This document shows positions 1 to 6,662 of a DNA stretch of 23,115 bases, one piece after another. The first letter of the stretch is position 1. Every line of letters starts with the position of its first letter. Location of the stretch: the NCBI GenBank assembly GCA_016178435.1, contig JACOTK010000068.1:1-23115 (forward strand), read 5' to 3'. The DNA is from Actinomycetota bacterium (GTDB lineage Bacteria > Actinomycetota > Acidimicrobiia > Acidimicrobiales > CADCSY01). A program made the position numbers and the translations under genes. The notes beneath the pieces were generated by a model that was not told the DNA's origin, made no database searches, and saw only the letters and a program-made list of their open reading frames with translations.

Positions 1-252
1 GCGCTCAAAGCGGACGACCGACGGAGCGTCGCACTTGGTGCGCACCATCCGGAGGCGTTTCGAACGCGCGAGAGGACCCAGGCGCGCCCGAAGATCCACG
101 GCCCAGGCCGGACCGGCATCGCCATCGGCCCCCTGCATGGCGACCGCCCGCTTGACAATCTCCAACCATGACGGGTAGAGCGCCAGGTTGTCGATCCAGC
201 GGAACAACTGCTCCGGGGTACAGGGAGCGTCAAGCGACGAGGTGACGTCCAC
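1..252 (-). CDS. SRPBCC-family protein, N-terminal part (runs off the left edge)
   Basis: The reverse strand is open from a GTG at 252 to the window edge, giving 84 codons. An in-frame TGA at 258-256 makes this GTG the first possible start. The protein begins VDVTSSLDAPCTPEQLFRWI and continues with LALYPSWLEIVKRA. A beta strand followed by 'the module sets the boundary of the ligand pocket' (xPxxxxxxWIxDxxxYPxW) is the usual opening of START/polyketide-cyclase-like SRPBCC proteins, which bind hydrophobic ligands in a helix-grip fold. No ligand can be named. It follows the ferritin-like gene on the same strand after a gap of about 97 nt, so co-transcription is possible. No strong ribosome site is visible. 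The fold call is moderately sure; the function is unknown. Confidence 0.6.
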   Translation of the reverse strand, partial: MDVTSSLDAPCTPEQLFRWIDNLALYPSWLEIVKRAVAMQGADGDAGPAWAVDLRARLGPLARSKRLRMVRTKCDAPSVVRFER

Positions 253-349
253 GACTCACTCTACCCACAGAAGACGGAGCAACGCAGGACGGGGACAACG
301 TGCGGACCGCACGTCATGCGGTACACGCACGTTGTTCCGTCCCGATTTC

Positions 350-1465
350 TCAGTATCCCGTGACAAGCTCCGGACGAACGTCAAGGTCGACATCACCGGG
401 GACCCCGACGGGAGCATCACCGAGTGCGTGGAACTCGGCGAGCAGGTCCTTGCCCTTCGGGTGCTTCGACAGGGCCAGCTCGACCTCGCTCAGGATTGCG
501 GCGCGGTTGAGATCCTCCATCGTGCTGAGCGACTCCTTCATCGACTGATCCCACATCGTGCCGATGATCTCGCTGCCTGGGTACTTCTTGCCCGACGTGC
601 CGATGAAGGTGCGGTCGCGCATCTCGGTCAGGCTTGTGCGCAGGTACTCGACGTGAGGCGCCTCGTCCTGGCGGATGAACGAAACCAGCCGAGCGGCCTC
701 ACCCTCGCCGGCGGCAAGCTCACTGTCCGCCAACAGGTCCTCCGACCACGCAAAGACGTGGTGGGCCTTGATCTCGACGAAGAGCACACGCAACATGGTC
801 GAGATCAACATCTCGAGGCCCATGTCGAGGTCGGGCTGTGCCCGTCTCGCAAGGAAGCGCTCACGGGCAGACGCGGGATCGGCCATGTTCACGCCACCGA
901 TGCCCATGCGCTCCAACATGTTGACCGTCTCGTCCTGCGTGACCGGATTCTCGAAGGCGATGTCCCGCACGGCGTACCACATCTGCATGTGCCCGGCGAC
1001 GTCCTCGAAGCCGGCCTCGTCACGGGCGTGTGCCTCGACAAGCCCGAGGCCGAGGTGTTGAGTTGCCGTTCCCCTGAGGTCCTCCTCGAAGAAGGGTTGC
1101 ATGTCGGCGGGAGCCAGGTAGCGAATCATGGCACCGAAGCCCTCGACGGTGCCGATGCGGGTCAGTGCGCTGATGATGGGATCGCGCACGCCGTTGCGCA
1201 ACAACAGGCGCGCCTGCTCGAGATTGGGGTAGTTGCCGGGCCATGTTTCGATCGGAGCGTGCAGGATGTCCTTGCCGAAGACCTCCCGATGGTTCGCCTG
1301 CCATGCCAACAGCGCCGGGGCTCGTCCTGCGGTGCGCGGCGAAACATACGTGCCGTCGTCGGCAAAACCTCCATGACACACCACCCCCCCGACCACCAGC
1401 GGTTCCGCAAACCTGTGGTCCGCCAAGATTTCGTCGGTCGTGTACTCGAGCTGGGCAGTTCCCAT
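350..1465 (-). CDS. Ferritin-like (putative diiron) protein
   Basis: A protein of 371 aa. The start at 1465 is chosen because GGAGGGGG lies 8 nt upstream; an in-frame ATG at 1486 would place that ribosome site inside the gene. The sequence is largely helical and acidic. Possible metal ligands occur in spaced pairs: E144 and H146 (VEAHARDE), E231 with H235/H236 (EIKAHH), and E268-x-x-H271 (DEAPH). Such Glu/His pairs on long helices are typical of the ferritin-like diiron superfamily, which includes oxygenases such as AurF-type enzymes and iron-storage proteins. Substrate is unknown. The gene is divergent from a TetR regulator, with two related dyads between them, so it is probably the regulator's target. 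The superfamily call is an inference from motifs, not from an alignment. Confidence 0.55.
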   Translation of the reverse strand: MGTAQLEYTTDEILADHRFAEPLVVGGVVCHGGFADDGTYVSPRTAGRAPALLAWQANHREVFGKDILHAPIETWPGNYPNLEQARLLLRNGVRDPIISALTRIGTVEGFGAMIRYLAPADMQPFFEEDLRGTATQHLGLGLVEAHARDEAGFEDVAGHMQMWYAVRDIAFENPVTQDETVNMLERMGIGGVNMADPASARERFLARRAQPDLDMGLEMLISTMLRVLFVEIKAHHVFAWSEDLLADSELAAGEGEAARLVSFIRQDEAPHVEYLRTSLTEMRDRTFIGTSGKKYPGSEIIGTMWDQSMKESLSTMEDLNRAAILSEVELALSKHPKGKDLLAEFHALGDAPVGVPGDVDLDVRPELVTGY

Positions 1466-1519
1466 GTGATTTTCCCCCTCCGTCATGGCCGGGTTGCTCC
1501 ATGCAGCCCGGCTCGTACC

Positions 1520-1567
1520 TTGTACGCCAAGATACAAATCAAGCCCGAGTGTATACTTTGGGGTATA
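1520..1567. promoter_or_regulatory. Pair of related dyads between tetR and the ferritin-like gene (candidate TetR operators)
   Basis: Two imperfect dyads lie in the divergent intergenic region. The first, 1520-1537, is TTGTA-N8-TACAA. The second, 1552-1567, is TATAC-N6-GTATA. Read in opposite orientations they share a core: TACGCCAA with ATACA in one, TACCCCAA with ATACA in the other. The second also contains TATACT, a good -10 box for the rightward gene. Paired, related dyads between divergent genes fit autoregulation by the adjacent TetR protein; binding is inferred. Confidence 0.45.
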
Positions 1568-1601
1568 GCTTTTCAAGGGTCCCATCGAACGAAGCCCTAC
1601 G

Positions 1602-2273
1602 ATGGCGGTACCCATGGGAATCACGACACGCCAACTCCCCCGAGAGGAACGACGCCAGACCATCCTTCAGGGCGCCGCCAGGGCGTTTTCGGATGGCGGA
1701 TTCGCCGCAACCTCGATGGATGCCATCGCGGGGGCAGCCGGCATCACCAAGCTCATCCTGTACCGTCACTTCGACTCCAAGGAAGAGCTCTACCGCTCGG
1801 TCATCGAGGATGTCGAGACCCTCCTGGCCGAGGAGTTCGCCGGATCCCTGGCCAGGGGCGAGCGGGAGGGCATGACTGCTCGCGCCTTTCTGAATGTTGC
1901 CCGTGAGAACCCCGACGGATTCCGCCTCTTGTGGCGTCATTCCGCTCGGGAACCCCAGTTCTCCGCTTCGGTTGAGCGATTTCGACGACTTGCGACCGAG
2001 GCAGCCAAGAGCCTGCTTGCACCCCGCCTTCCCGACGCCTCACTGCACGTCTGGGGAGCCGAGACGCTCATTGCCTTTCTGGTCGAGGGCGTGCTCAATT
2101 GGCTCGACGACGGCAAACCCGAGCGCGATGACGAGTTCGTGGCCCTGACCACCGCTTCACTGCAGGCCATGGTGGACGCCTGGGCCCGGGTTTCGTCCCG
2201 GTATCCACGACATGAAGACGGCAGTCAAGTTGGCTCTCCGCTTGACGTGGACAGCGATCCTTCGCATCCTTGA
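1602..2273 (+). CDS. TetR/AcrR-family transcriptional regulator
   Basis: A protein of 223 aa. The N-terminal DNA-binding domain spans about residues 14-62: RRQTILQGAARAFSDGGFAA, then TSMDAIAGAAGITKLILYRHF, then DSKEELYRSV. This is the standard TetR helix-turn-helix with the conserved LYxHFxSKEEL recognition-helix tail. The remaining ~150 residues are a variable ligand-binding and dimerisation domain that gives no clue to the inducer. It is transcribed away from the ferritin-like gene with two dyads between them, and its end is almost fused to a membrane SRPBCC gene. Start choice is uncertain: ATG 1602 and ATG 1614 are both in frame and neither has a clear ribosome site. The C-terminal tail after about residue 200 is polar and probably unstructured. 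Confidence 0.9.
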   Translation: MAVPMGITTRQLPREERRQTILQGAARAFSDGGFAATSMDAIAGAAGITKLILYRHFDSKEELYRSVIEDVETLLAEEFAGSLARGEREGMTARAFLNVARENPDGFRLLWRHSAREPQFSASVERFRRLATEAAKSLLAPRLPDASLHVWGAETLIAFLVEGVLNWLDDGKPERDDEFVALTTASLQAMVDAWARVSSRYPRHEDGSQVGSPLDVDSDPSHP

Positions 2274-2278
2274 GCACC

Positions 2279-2992
2279 ATGCCCTGGATCTTTGTTCTGC
2301 TGGTTTTGGAGATTCCCGTCGCGATTGCACTCGTCGACTGGAGCCGACGCTCCCCCGAGGCGTTCCTCGGAGGAGCCGCCGGCAAGGCAAAGTGGCGCCG
2401 TCGCCTTCTTCTCGGGTTGGCCACCGGGTGGCTGGGCGTGGGCAACGCCGTGGTGATCTGGTACGTCATGATGGTCGTCCGGGCCAAGACCGACGGTGAG
2501 CCACTCGAGGCCGTCGCGTGCGAAACCGTCTTCATCCAGGCAACCCCCGAGCAGTGCGTGGCGGTGATCACCGACATCGAGAGCTACATCCAATGGTCGC
2601 CGGGCATCACCGAAGCCACCGTGCTGGCCCGAGACCGGGACGGACGCCCCACGGAGGCGGCGTTCGTGCGCGACGCCCCGATGGGTGGAGGCACCTTCAG
2701 CTACACGATGAGCTTCGCCTACAGCGAGCCCCACGGTGTCCGATTGACCATGCTGAGCGCCGAGACCGAGGATCCCGAACGCATGGAGATGCTGAACCAG
2801 ATGATGGGGAGCATGGCGACGACCTATCGGTTCGAGCCCAATGGAGCGGAGACGGTCATGGAGTTCGAGCTTCGCATGTCCCTTCCGCCGCAAATACCGG
2901 CGATGATCGCCTCACGCATGCCGGCCATGATGGCCTCGAAGACCACGACCGAGCTCAAGGAGCGCATCGAGCACCTCATCAAGGTGGGTTAG
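2279..2992 (+). CDS. Membrane-anchored SRPBCC (polyketide cyclase/START-like) protein
   Basis: A protein of 237 aa. Residues 1-20 (MPWIFVLLVLEIPVAIALVD) and roughly 43-66 (LGLATGWLGVGNAVVIWYVM) are membrane helices. The rest is an SRPBCC-like domain starting with ETVFIQATPEQCVAVITDIE and continuing with SYIQWSPGI, the characteristic beta1-alpha1 opening of this fold. The C-terminus has a helix ending KTTTELKERIEHLIKVG, matching the family's long final helix. It starts 5 nt after the tetR stop; an alternative TTG at 2270 overlaps that stop by 4 nt. Either way translation is likely coupled to tetR. Ligand is unknown; lipid or hydrophobic-metabolite binding at the membrane is inferred. It is convergent with the lipase gene, with only 3 nt between them. 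Confidence 0.65.
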   Translation: MPWIFVLLVLEIPVAIALVDWSRRSPEAFLGGAAGKAKWRRRLLLGLATGWLGVGNAVVIWYVMMVVRAKTDGEPLEAVACETVFIQATPEQCVAVITDIESYIQWSPGITEATVLARDRDGRPTEAAFVRDAPMGGGTFSYTMSFAYSEPHGVRLTMLSAETEDPERMEMLNQMMGSMATTYRFEPNGAETVMEFELRMSLPPQIPAMIASRMPAMMASKTTTELKERIEHLIKVG

Positions 2993-2995
2993 CGC

Positions 2996-3961
2996 TTACC
3001 GGTTGCCCATGACCCAAGTACCCGTCCTGGGCTCGGCCGGCGGGCCGATCGAAGCGGCACCCACACCGAGTCTTGCCGTGGAGACCTCCAACTCGACGGC
3101 GGTCTGGGACATCGCATCGAGGGCCGCCTGCTCGCCCACGGCCATGAGCTCCTCCGAGCGGGAGAAGTCGTCGAGTCCGAGTCGCCCAATGGTCGGCAGG
3201 CGCACGACGGTGACCTCACAGGCAACGCCGAGATCGGCGATGTCAAGGTCGAACCGTGAGCGCCGGGCGAGGGTGAAGGTGCGCAACAGCACACCGAGGG
3301 ATGAGCGAGGTACGGGTTGATCGAGACCGTGACACGAGACATCCAGCACCACCACACGGGAGGGAACCAGGTTGCCGGCGCCAACGACCGGCACGGTGTG
3401 CAGCACGCCCCCGTCGACATGGAGCTCACCGTTCAGGACCACGGGGGGAAACAGCCCGGGAATTGCCGTGGAGGCCGTCAGAACGTCCACGATGGGGCCG
3501 TTCGACCACCACGATGCCTCACCGGTGCCGAGGTTGGTCGTCACCACATGAGTCGGAATCGCCAGGTCACCCAGGTCGCCGGCCGGAGCGAAGCGTTGGA
3601 TGAGATCCCGAAGGGCGCCCGGGCTGTGCAGATGATCGTGATGACGCAGGAGGTTCGCGATCTGCTTCAAGTGACCGCCGGGGAAGATGTCCTCTCGCCT
3701 GACGTTCGTCCAGATGTCGGCCAGAGCGTTCAATCGCGCCTCGGTCGGGCCGGCCGCCAGGTAGGCGGCGTTGAGCGCCCCGACCGAGCAGGCCGCGAAC
3801 GCCTCGGGAACGACGCCGGCGGCCAGGAACGCCCGGAGCATTCCCACCTGTGCGGCCCCCAGGTTTCCCCCACCGGAGAGGACGAAGACGCAAGGGCCGG
3901 GACTTCGATCGAGATCCTCGGATTCCGGGACAACCGTCAACGATCGCCGAAGCCTCCTCAT
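2996..3961 (-). CDS. Patatin-like phospholipase family protein
   Basis: A protein of 321 aa. The patatin fold is shown by the oxyanion loop SGGGNLGAAQ (residues 29-38), the nucleophile elbow ACSVGALNA (57-65) with Ser59, and the catalytic Asp183 in HVDGG followed by the usual turn. Patatins use this Ser-Asp dyad to hydrolyse acyl esters of phospholipids. The elbow reads A-x-S-x-G rather than G-x-S-x-G. There is no signal peptide or membrane helix, so it is probably cytosolic or peripheral. The N-terminal 20 residues are polar and variable, so a later start cannot be excluded; no strong ribosome site precedes ATG 3961. It is divergent from bluB, with 109 nt between them. Substrate is not predictable. 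Confidence 0.88.
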   Translation of the reverse strand: MRRLRRSLTVVPESEDLDRSPGPCVFVLSGGGNLGAAQVGMLRAFLAAGVVPEAFAACSVGALNAAYLAAGPTEARLNALADIWTNVRREDIFPGGHLKQIANLLRHHDHLHSPGALRDLIQRFAPAGDLGDLAIPTHVVTTNLGTGEASWWSNGPIVDVLTASTAIPGLFPPVVLNGELHVDGGVLHTVPVVGAGNLVPSRVVVLDVSCHGLDQPVPRSSLGVLLRTFTLARRSRFDLDIADLGVACEVTVVRLPTIGRLGLDDFSRSEELMAVGEQAALDAMSQTAVELEVSTARLGVGAASIGPPAEPRTGTWVMGNR

Positions 3962-4070
3962 GGCCTGTCATCGGCAGGCGACGCTGCCACTTGACCGTTT
4001 CCTCGGGAAATCTGTGGATCACAACCGAAATGGTCATCTTTCGGACATCGACGTCGACCGGAGAGGTGCC

Positions 4071-4712
4071 ATGAGCGTGCAACTGGATTCGGTCTACGAG
4101 GTCATTCATCGCCGGCGTGACGTGCGCGGGCAGTTCACCGGCGCACCGATCGACCCCGACGCGCTGCGCCGTGTTCTCGAGGCAGCCCATGCCGCACCCA
4201 GCGTGGGCCTCACCCAGCCGTGGGATTTCGTCCTGATCGACGACCACGGCCTACGGGCTCGGTTCCACGATCACGTCGAGGAGGAACGTGCTGCGTTTAC
4301 GGCAACCCTCGACGCTGATCAGGCTGCCAGGTTTGCCTCCATCAAGATCGACGGCGTGCTCGAGTCAAGCCTCTCGATTGTGGTCACCTACGACCCCGCA
4401 CGCGGCGCTCCCGCCGTGCTCGGACGCAACACCATCACCGATGCGGGGCTCTACTCGACGTGTCTCGCCATTCAGAATCTGTGGCTGGCTGCAACGGCCG
4501 AGGACCTGGGTGTTGGCTGGGTGTCCTTCTACCGGGAACCCGTTCTGCGCTCGATCCTCGGCATTCCCGCCGGCATTCGCCCCGTTGCGTGGCTCTGCGT
4601 CGGCCCGGTCACGCATCTGGAGACCACGCCTGACCTCGAGCGTCACCGTTGGCGTACGCGCCGCCCGCTCGACCTCGCCATCCATCGCAACGGCTGGGCC
4701 CCTCAGGCGTAG
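4071..4712 (+). CDS. bluB: 5,6-dimethylbenzimidazole synthase (BluB), nitroreductase fold
   Basis: A protein of 213 aa, close to the roughly 220-residue length of BluB. BluB cleaves reduced FMN with oxygen to make 5,6-dimethylbenzimidazole, the lower ligand of vitamin B12. Diagnostic segments are RRRDVRGQF (residues 14-22), the flavin-binding APSVGLTQPWDF (42-53), the helix with NTITDAGLYSTCLAIQNLWL (120-139), GVGWVSF (147-153), and the C-terminal PVAWLCVGPVTH and WRTRRPL segments. Ordinary nitroreductases lack this combination. The start has GGAGAGGT 4-7 nt upstream. No other cobalamin gene is nearby and no cobalamin riboswitch fits upstream, so it acts as a stand-alone gene here. Its last 10 bases overlap the end of apt on the other strand. 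Confidence 0.87.
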   Translation: MSVQLDSVYEVIHRRRDVRGQFTGAPIDPDALRRVLEAAHAAPSVGLTQPWDFVLIDDHGLRARFHDHVEEERAAFTATLDADQAARFASIKIDGVLESSLSIVVTYDPARGAPAVLGRNTITDAGLYSTCLAIQNLWLAATAEDLGVGWVSFYREPVLRSILGIPAGIRPVAWLCVGPVTHLETTPDLERHRWRTRRPLDLAIHRNGWAPQA

Positions 4713-5233
4713 GTGACCAGGGAGGAAACGTCGTAGCCGTCGAGTCGTCGCCGGCCCCCCAGCGCCTCGAGCTCGAGCACGAAGGCGAGCGCGTGCACCC
4801 GACCGCCGAGTCGCTCGACGAGACGAATCGTGGCGCCCGCCGTGCCCCCGGTGGCAAGCACGTCATCGACGATCAAAACCGTCTCGCCCTGCCGAATGGC
4901 ATCGGCATGGATCTCGAGACTGTTGGTGCCGTACTCCAGGGTGTAGGCCTCCTGCTCCATCTCCCAGGGGAGCTTGCCAGGCTTGCGCACCGGAACGAAG
5001 CCTGCGCCGAGTGCATGCGCGACGGGGGCTGCAAAGATGAACCCCCGGGCCTCGACGCCGAGAACGCGACTGATCGATGCGTCGCCGACCTCGGCCACGA
5101 TGCCGTCGATCGTCATGCCGAACGCCTTCGGATCGTTGAGCAGCGGGGTGATGTCGCGAAACACGACGCCCTCGACGGGCCAGTCGGGAATGGGTCGAAT
5201 GAAACGCTCGATGTAGTCCGCATCAGCCGGCAT
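4703..5233 (-). CDS. apt: Adenine phosphoribosyltransferase
   Basis: A protein of 176 aa, the usual length for Apt. It converts adenine and PRPP to AMP in purine salvage. The PRPP-binding signature VLIVDDVLATGGT is at residues 119-131. Other family segments are PVEGVVFRDITPLL (19-32), GVEARGFIFAAPVA (59-72) and PVRKPGKLP (81-89). It is soluble and probably homodimeric. The ATG at 5233 has no Shine-Dalgarno sequence but has TAGGGT (5248-5243) nine bases upstream, suggesting a leaderless transcript. It is convergent with bluB (10-bp overlap) and upstream of the small lipoprotein gene's stop at 5294 on the same strand. Confidence 0.95.
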   Translation of the reverse strand: MPADADYIERFIRPIPDWPVEGVVFRDITPLLNDPKAFGMTIDGIVAEVGDASISRVLGVEARGFIFAAPVAHALGAGFVPVRKPGKLPWEMEQEAYTLEYGTNSLEIHADAIRQGETVLIVDDVLATGGTAGATIRLVERLGGRVHALAFVLELEALGGRRRLDGYDVSSLVTYA

Positions 5234-5242
5234 GACCCGGTC

Positions 5243-5248
5243 ACCCTA
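5243..5248 (-). promoter_or_regulatory. Candidate -10 box of apt (TAGGGT, leaderless)
   Basis: On the reverse strand TAGGGT ends nine bases before the apt ATG. A transcript starting about 7-9 nt after it would begin at or next to the start codon. No -35 consensus is seen. The same hexamer sits at a similar distance before the starts at 5922 and 16581. Confidence 0.4.
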
Positions 5249-5293
5249 CGCCAGTTCCGGGAGCGCCACGCCTCCGAGCGCCCCAACGGCGGT

Positions 5294-5563
5294 TCAGCCG
5301 AAGAACCCTCCGAAGAGCCCGCTGCCGAAGCCGCCGCCACTGAAAAGTCCGCCGCTGGTGCCGCTACCGAACCAGCCACTGTCGGTGCCGGTGCTGGTGG
5401 TGGTGCCGCTACCGAACCAGCCAGTGTCGCTGCCGGTGGTGGCGCCGGTGTCGACAATCGGAGCCGTGGTCGGCGTCAGGAGACTGCATCCGGTGGTGAC
5501 CAGACCCAGACCCGCCAATGCGACGATCGGCGCCAACCTCTTGAATTGTGTGTTCACCGTCAT
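5294..5563 (-). CDS. Small glycine-rich lipoprotein
   Basis: A protein of 89 aa. A positively charged N-terminus, a hydrophobic stretch (APIVALAGLGLVTTGC) and the lipobox VTTGC with Cys26 mark a lipoprotein signal, so the mature chain should be lipid-anchored outside the membrane. The mature part is low complexity: Gly, Ser, Thr, Trp and Phe only in the second half, with two copies of a DTGWFGSG-like unit and a tail of SGGLFSGGGFGSGLFGGFFG type. It has no enzymatic motif. The start at 5563 has GGAAGG directly upstream, at short spacing. It is in the same direction as apt and lies 60 nt upstream of it. Function is unknown; the aromatic-glycine repeats suggest a disordered surface or self-associating segment, which is inference only. 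Confidence 0.7.
   Translation of the reverse strand: MTVNTQFKRLAPIVALAGLGLVTTGCSLLTPTTAPIVDTGATTGSDTGWFGSGTTTSTGTDSGWFGSGTSGGLFSGGGFGSGLFGGFFG
5357..5438 (-). repeat. Two 37-bp direct repeats inside the lipoprotein gene
   Basis: The segments 5357-5393 and 5402-5438 match at 35 of 37 positions and are offset by 45 bp, which is 15 codons. Each encodes the TGWFGSGT-type unit, so the duplication preserved the reading frame. This points to recent in-frame expansion of the low-complexity domain. Confidence 0.8.
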
Positions 5564-5626
5564 GTCCTTCCGTAGCGTCGTGTGACAGCCCCAGCGGATG
5601 TCGCCACTCCCACTACTTCGTGACTA

Positions 5627-5638
5627 TGACAATTGTCA
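5627..5638. promoter_or_regulatory. Perfect 12-bp palindrome upstream of the lipoprotein gene
   Basis: TGACAATTGTCA is a perfect palindrome 64 nt upstream of the lipoprotein start. Its position is right for an operator near the -35 region of that gene, whose -35-like TTGTCA it contains on the reverse strand. No regulator can be named. Confidence 0.35.
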
Positions 5639-5709
5639 CCTGCAAACCGGCGAGACCCTCACCCACCCAAGTCGCGTGCCTGCGTATCGTTCCCAACCGC
5701 GCCGGCAAC

Positions 5710-5736
5710 CCGGCGAGCTCAACGAGCTGTCGCCGG
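5710..5736 (-). terminator. Strong hairpin downstream of tRNA-Val (terminator-like, no U-tract)
   Basis: A stem of CCGGCG plus AGCTC pairs with GAGCT plus CGCCGG around a 3-nt loop, with a 2-nt bulge on one side. It lies 36 nt beyond the 3' end of tRNA-Val on the reverse strand. No run of T follows on either strand, so it may be an actinobacterial-type terminator or a processing structure. Confidence 0.4.
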
Positions 5737-5772
5737 CATGCAAGAAACAGGGCCTGACCTGCGGTGTCTGGG

Positions 5773-5844
5773 TGGGCGATACTGGTCTCGAACCAGTGGC
5801 CTCTGCCGTGTGAAGGCAGCGCTCTACCGCTGAGCTAATCGCCC
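5773..5844 (-). tRNA. tRNA-Val (anticodon CAC)
   Basis: A complete 72-nt cloverleaf on the reverse strand. The 7-bp acceptor stem pairs GGGCGAT with ATCGCCC, followed by discriminator A. The D-arm is GCTC...GAGC. The anticodon arm is CTGCC-TTCACAC-GGCAG, placing CAC at the anticodon, which reads the valine codon GUG. The T-arm is ACTGG-TTCGAGA-CCAGT. The CCA tail is not encoded, since CCCA follows the discriminator, so it must be added after transcription. It is divergent from the hydrolase gene at 5922. Confidence 0.97.
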
Positions 5845-5907
5845 GTTGGGACGGGGAACACACGATAGCGCAGGCAGGCGAAGACCGGGCCACCGCCCCT
5901 GTCCCGG

Positions 5908-5913
5908 TAGGGT
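5908..5913 (+). promoter_or_regulatory. Candidate -10 box of the hydrolase-ligase operon (TAGGGT)
   Basis: TAGGGT ends eight bases before the GTG at 5922 and no ribosome site is present, so a leaderless transcript is plausible. No -35 consensus is seen about 17 nt upstream. Confidence 0.4.
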
Positions 5914-5921
5914 TTCCCGTT

Positions 5922-6662
5922 GTGCTCCATGCCTTTGGTGACGGTTCGATATTCGGCGAGGTCTTCGGAACCCGCCCGCCTCGCGTCCTGGCTCTCCATG
6001 GATGGGGCCGGACAGGCGCCGATTTCCACACGGTCCTGAAGGGGCTTGATGCCATCGCCGCAGACCTGCCCGGCTTTGGTGCATCGCCCCCCCCGCCCCA
6101 GGCATGGGGGGCCGCCGACTACGCCACGGCAATGCTGCCCACCCTCGCTGCGTGCGCCACGCCGGTGACGGTCATCGGCCATTCGTTCGGGGGCCGCGTC
6201 GCCGTCCACCTCGGCGCAAGGCACCCCGAGCTCGTCCGTGGACTCGTTCTCACCGGCGTTCCCCTTCTGCGCCCAGAGGGCTCGTTCGTCAAATCCCCTC
6301 GCAGCTTTCGGCTGGCAAAGCGGCTCCACGCTCTCGGGCTTCTCAGCGACGAGCAGATGGAGGCCAGGCGTCGTCGGAGCGGCTCAGCGGACTATCGCGC
6401 CGCGAACGGCGTGATGCGCGACGTGCTCGTGCGAACCATCGCCGAGGACTACCGGGAACAACTCGGTGCGCTCACCTGTCCGGTTGAGCTTGTCTGGGGC
6501 CAGAACGACACGGCCGCTCCCGTGAGCATGGCCGAGGAGGCGGTGGCCATCCTTGGCCCCCTGGCCCGACTTTCGGTGTTGCCGGGCGTGGGACACGACA
6601 CCCTTGCCGAGGCGCCCGGCGCCGTTCGTGCGGCGATCGATGCCCAACTGGACCGCCCATGA
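5922..6662 (+). CDS. Alpha/beta-hydrolase, first gene of the ligase operon
   Basis: A protein of 246 aa with the alpha/beta-hydrolase fold. Residues VLALHGWGRTGADF form the oxyanion HG loop, VTVIGHSFGGRVAVHL carries the nucleophile Ser in GHSFG, VWGQNDTAAPV supplies the acid Asp and LPGVGHDTL the catalytic His, all in the right order and spacing. The reaction (ester, amide or thioester cleavage) cannot be told from sequence. The start is taken as GTG 5922: it has no Shine-Dalgarno but TAGGGT lies eight bases upstream, as for a leaderless message. Its stop overlaps the start of the MurF-like gene as ATGA, so the two are translationally coupled. The context suggests it releases, trims or edits a product of the two following ligases. 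Confidence 0.85.
   Translation: MLHAFGDGSIFGEVFGTRPPRVLALHGWGRTGADFHTVLKGLDAIAADLPGFGASPPPPQAWGAADYATAMLPTLAACATPVTVIGHSFGGRVAVHLGARHPELVRGLVLTGVPLLRPEGSFVKSPRSFRLAKRLHALGLLSDEQMEARRRRSGSADYRAANGVMRDVLVRTIAEDYREQLGALTCPVELVWGQNDTAAPVSMAEEAVAILGPLARLSVLPGVGHDTLAEAPGAVRAAIDAQLDRP

Noticed and set aside
188..1906. A 572-codon open frame on the plus strand
   Set aside because: It is antisense to the ferritin-like gene, whose reverse-strand frame has a good ribosome site and family-like motifs. The plus-strand product has no recognisable domain and runs into tetR in another frame.
2212..2300. Possible frameshift: a hydrophobic start (MKTAVKLALRLTW) in a different frame before the membrane SRPBCC gene
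   Set aside because: It would need a single-base shift near 2270 to join the SRPBCC frame. There is no ribosome site before it, and the ATG at 2279 already gives a complete membrane helix, so no shift is required.
4013..4023. TGTG-N3-CACA dyad upstream of bluB
   Set aside because: Arms of only 4 bp and no other CRP-like features; expected often by chance.
4013..4070. Cobalamin riboswitch upstream of bluB
   Set aside because: No B12-box sequence seen, and the gap to the divergent lipase gene is too short for a full riboswitch.
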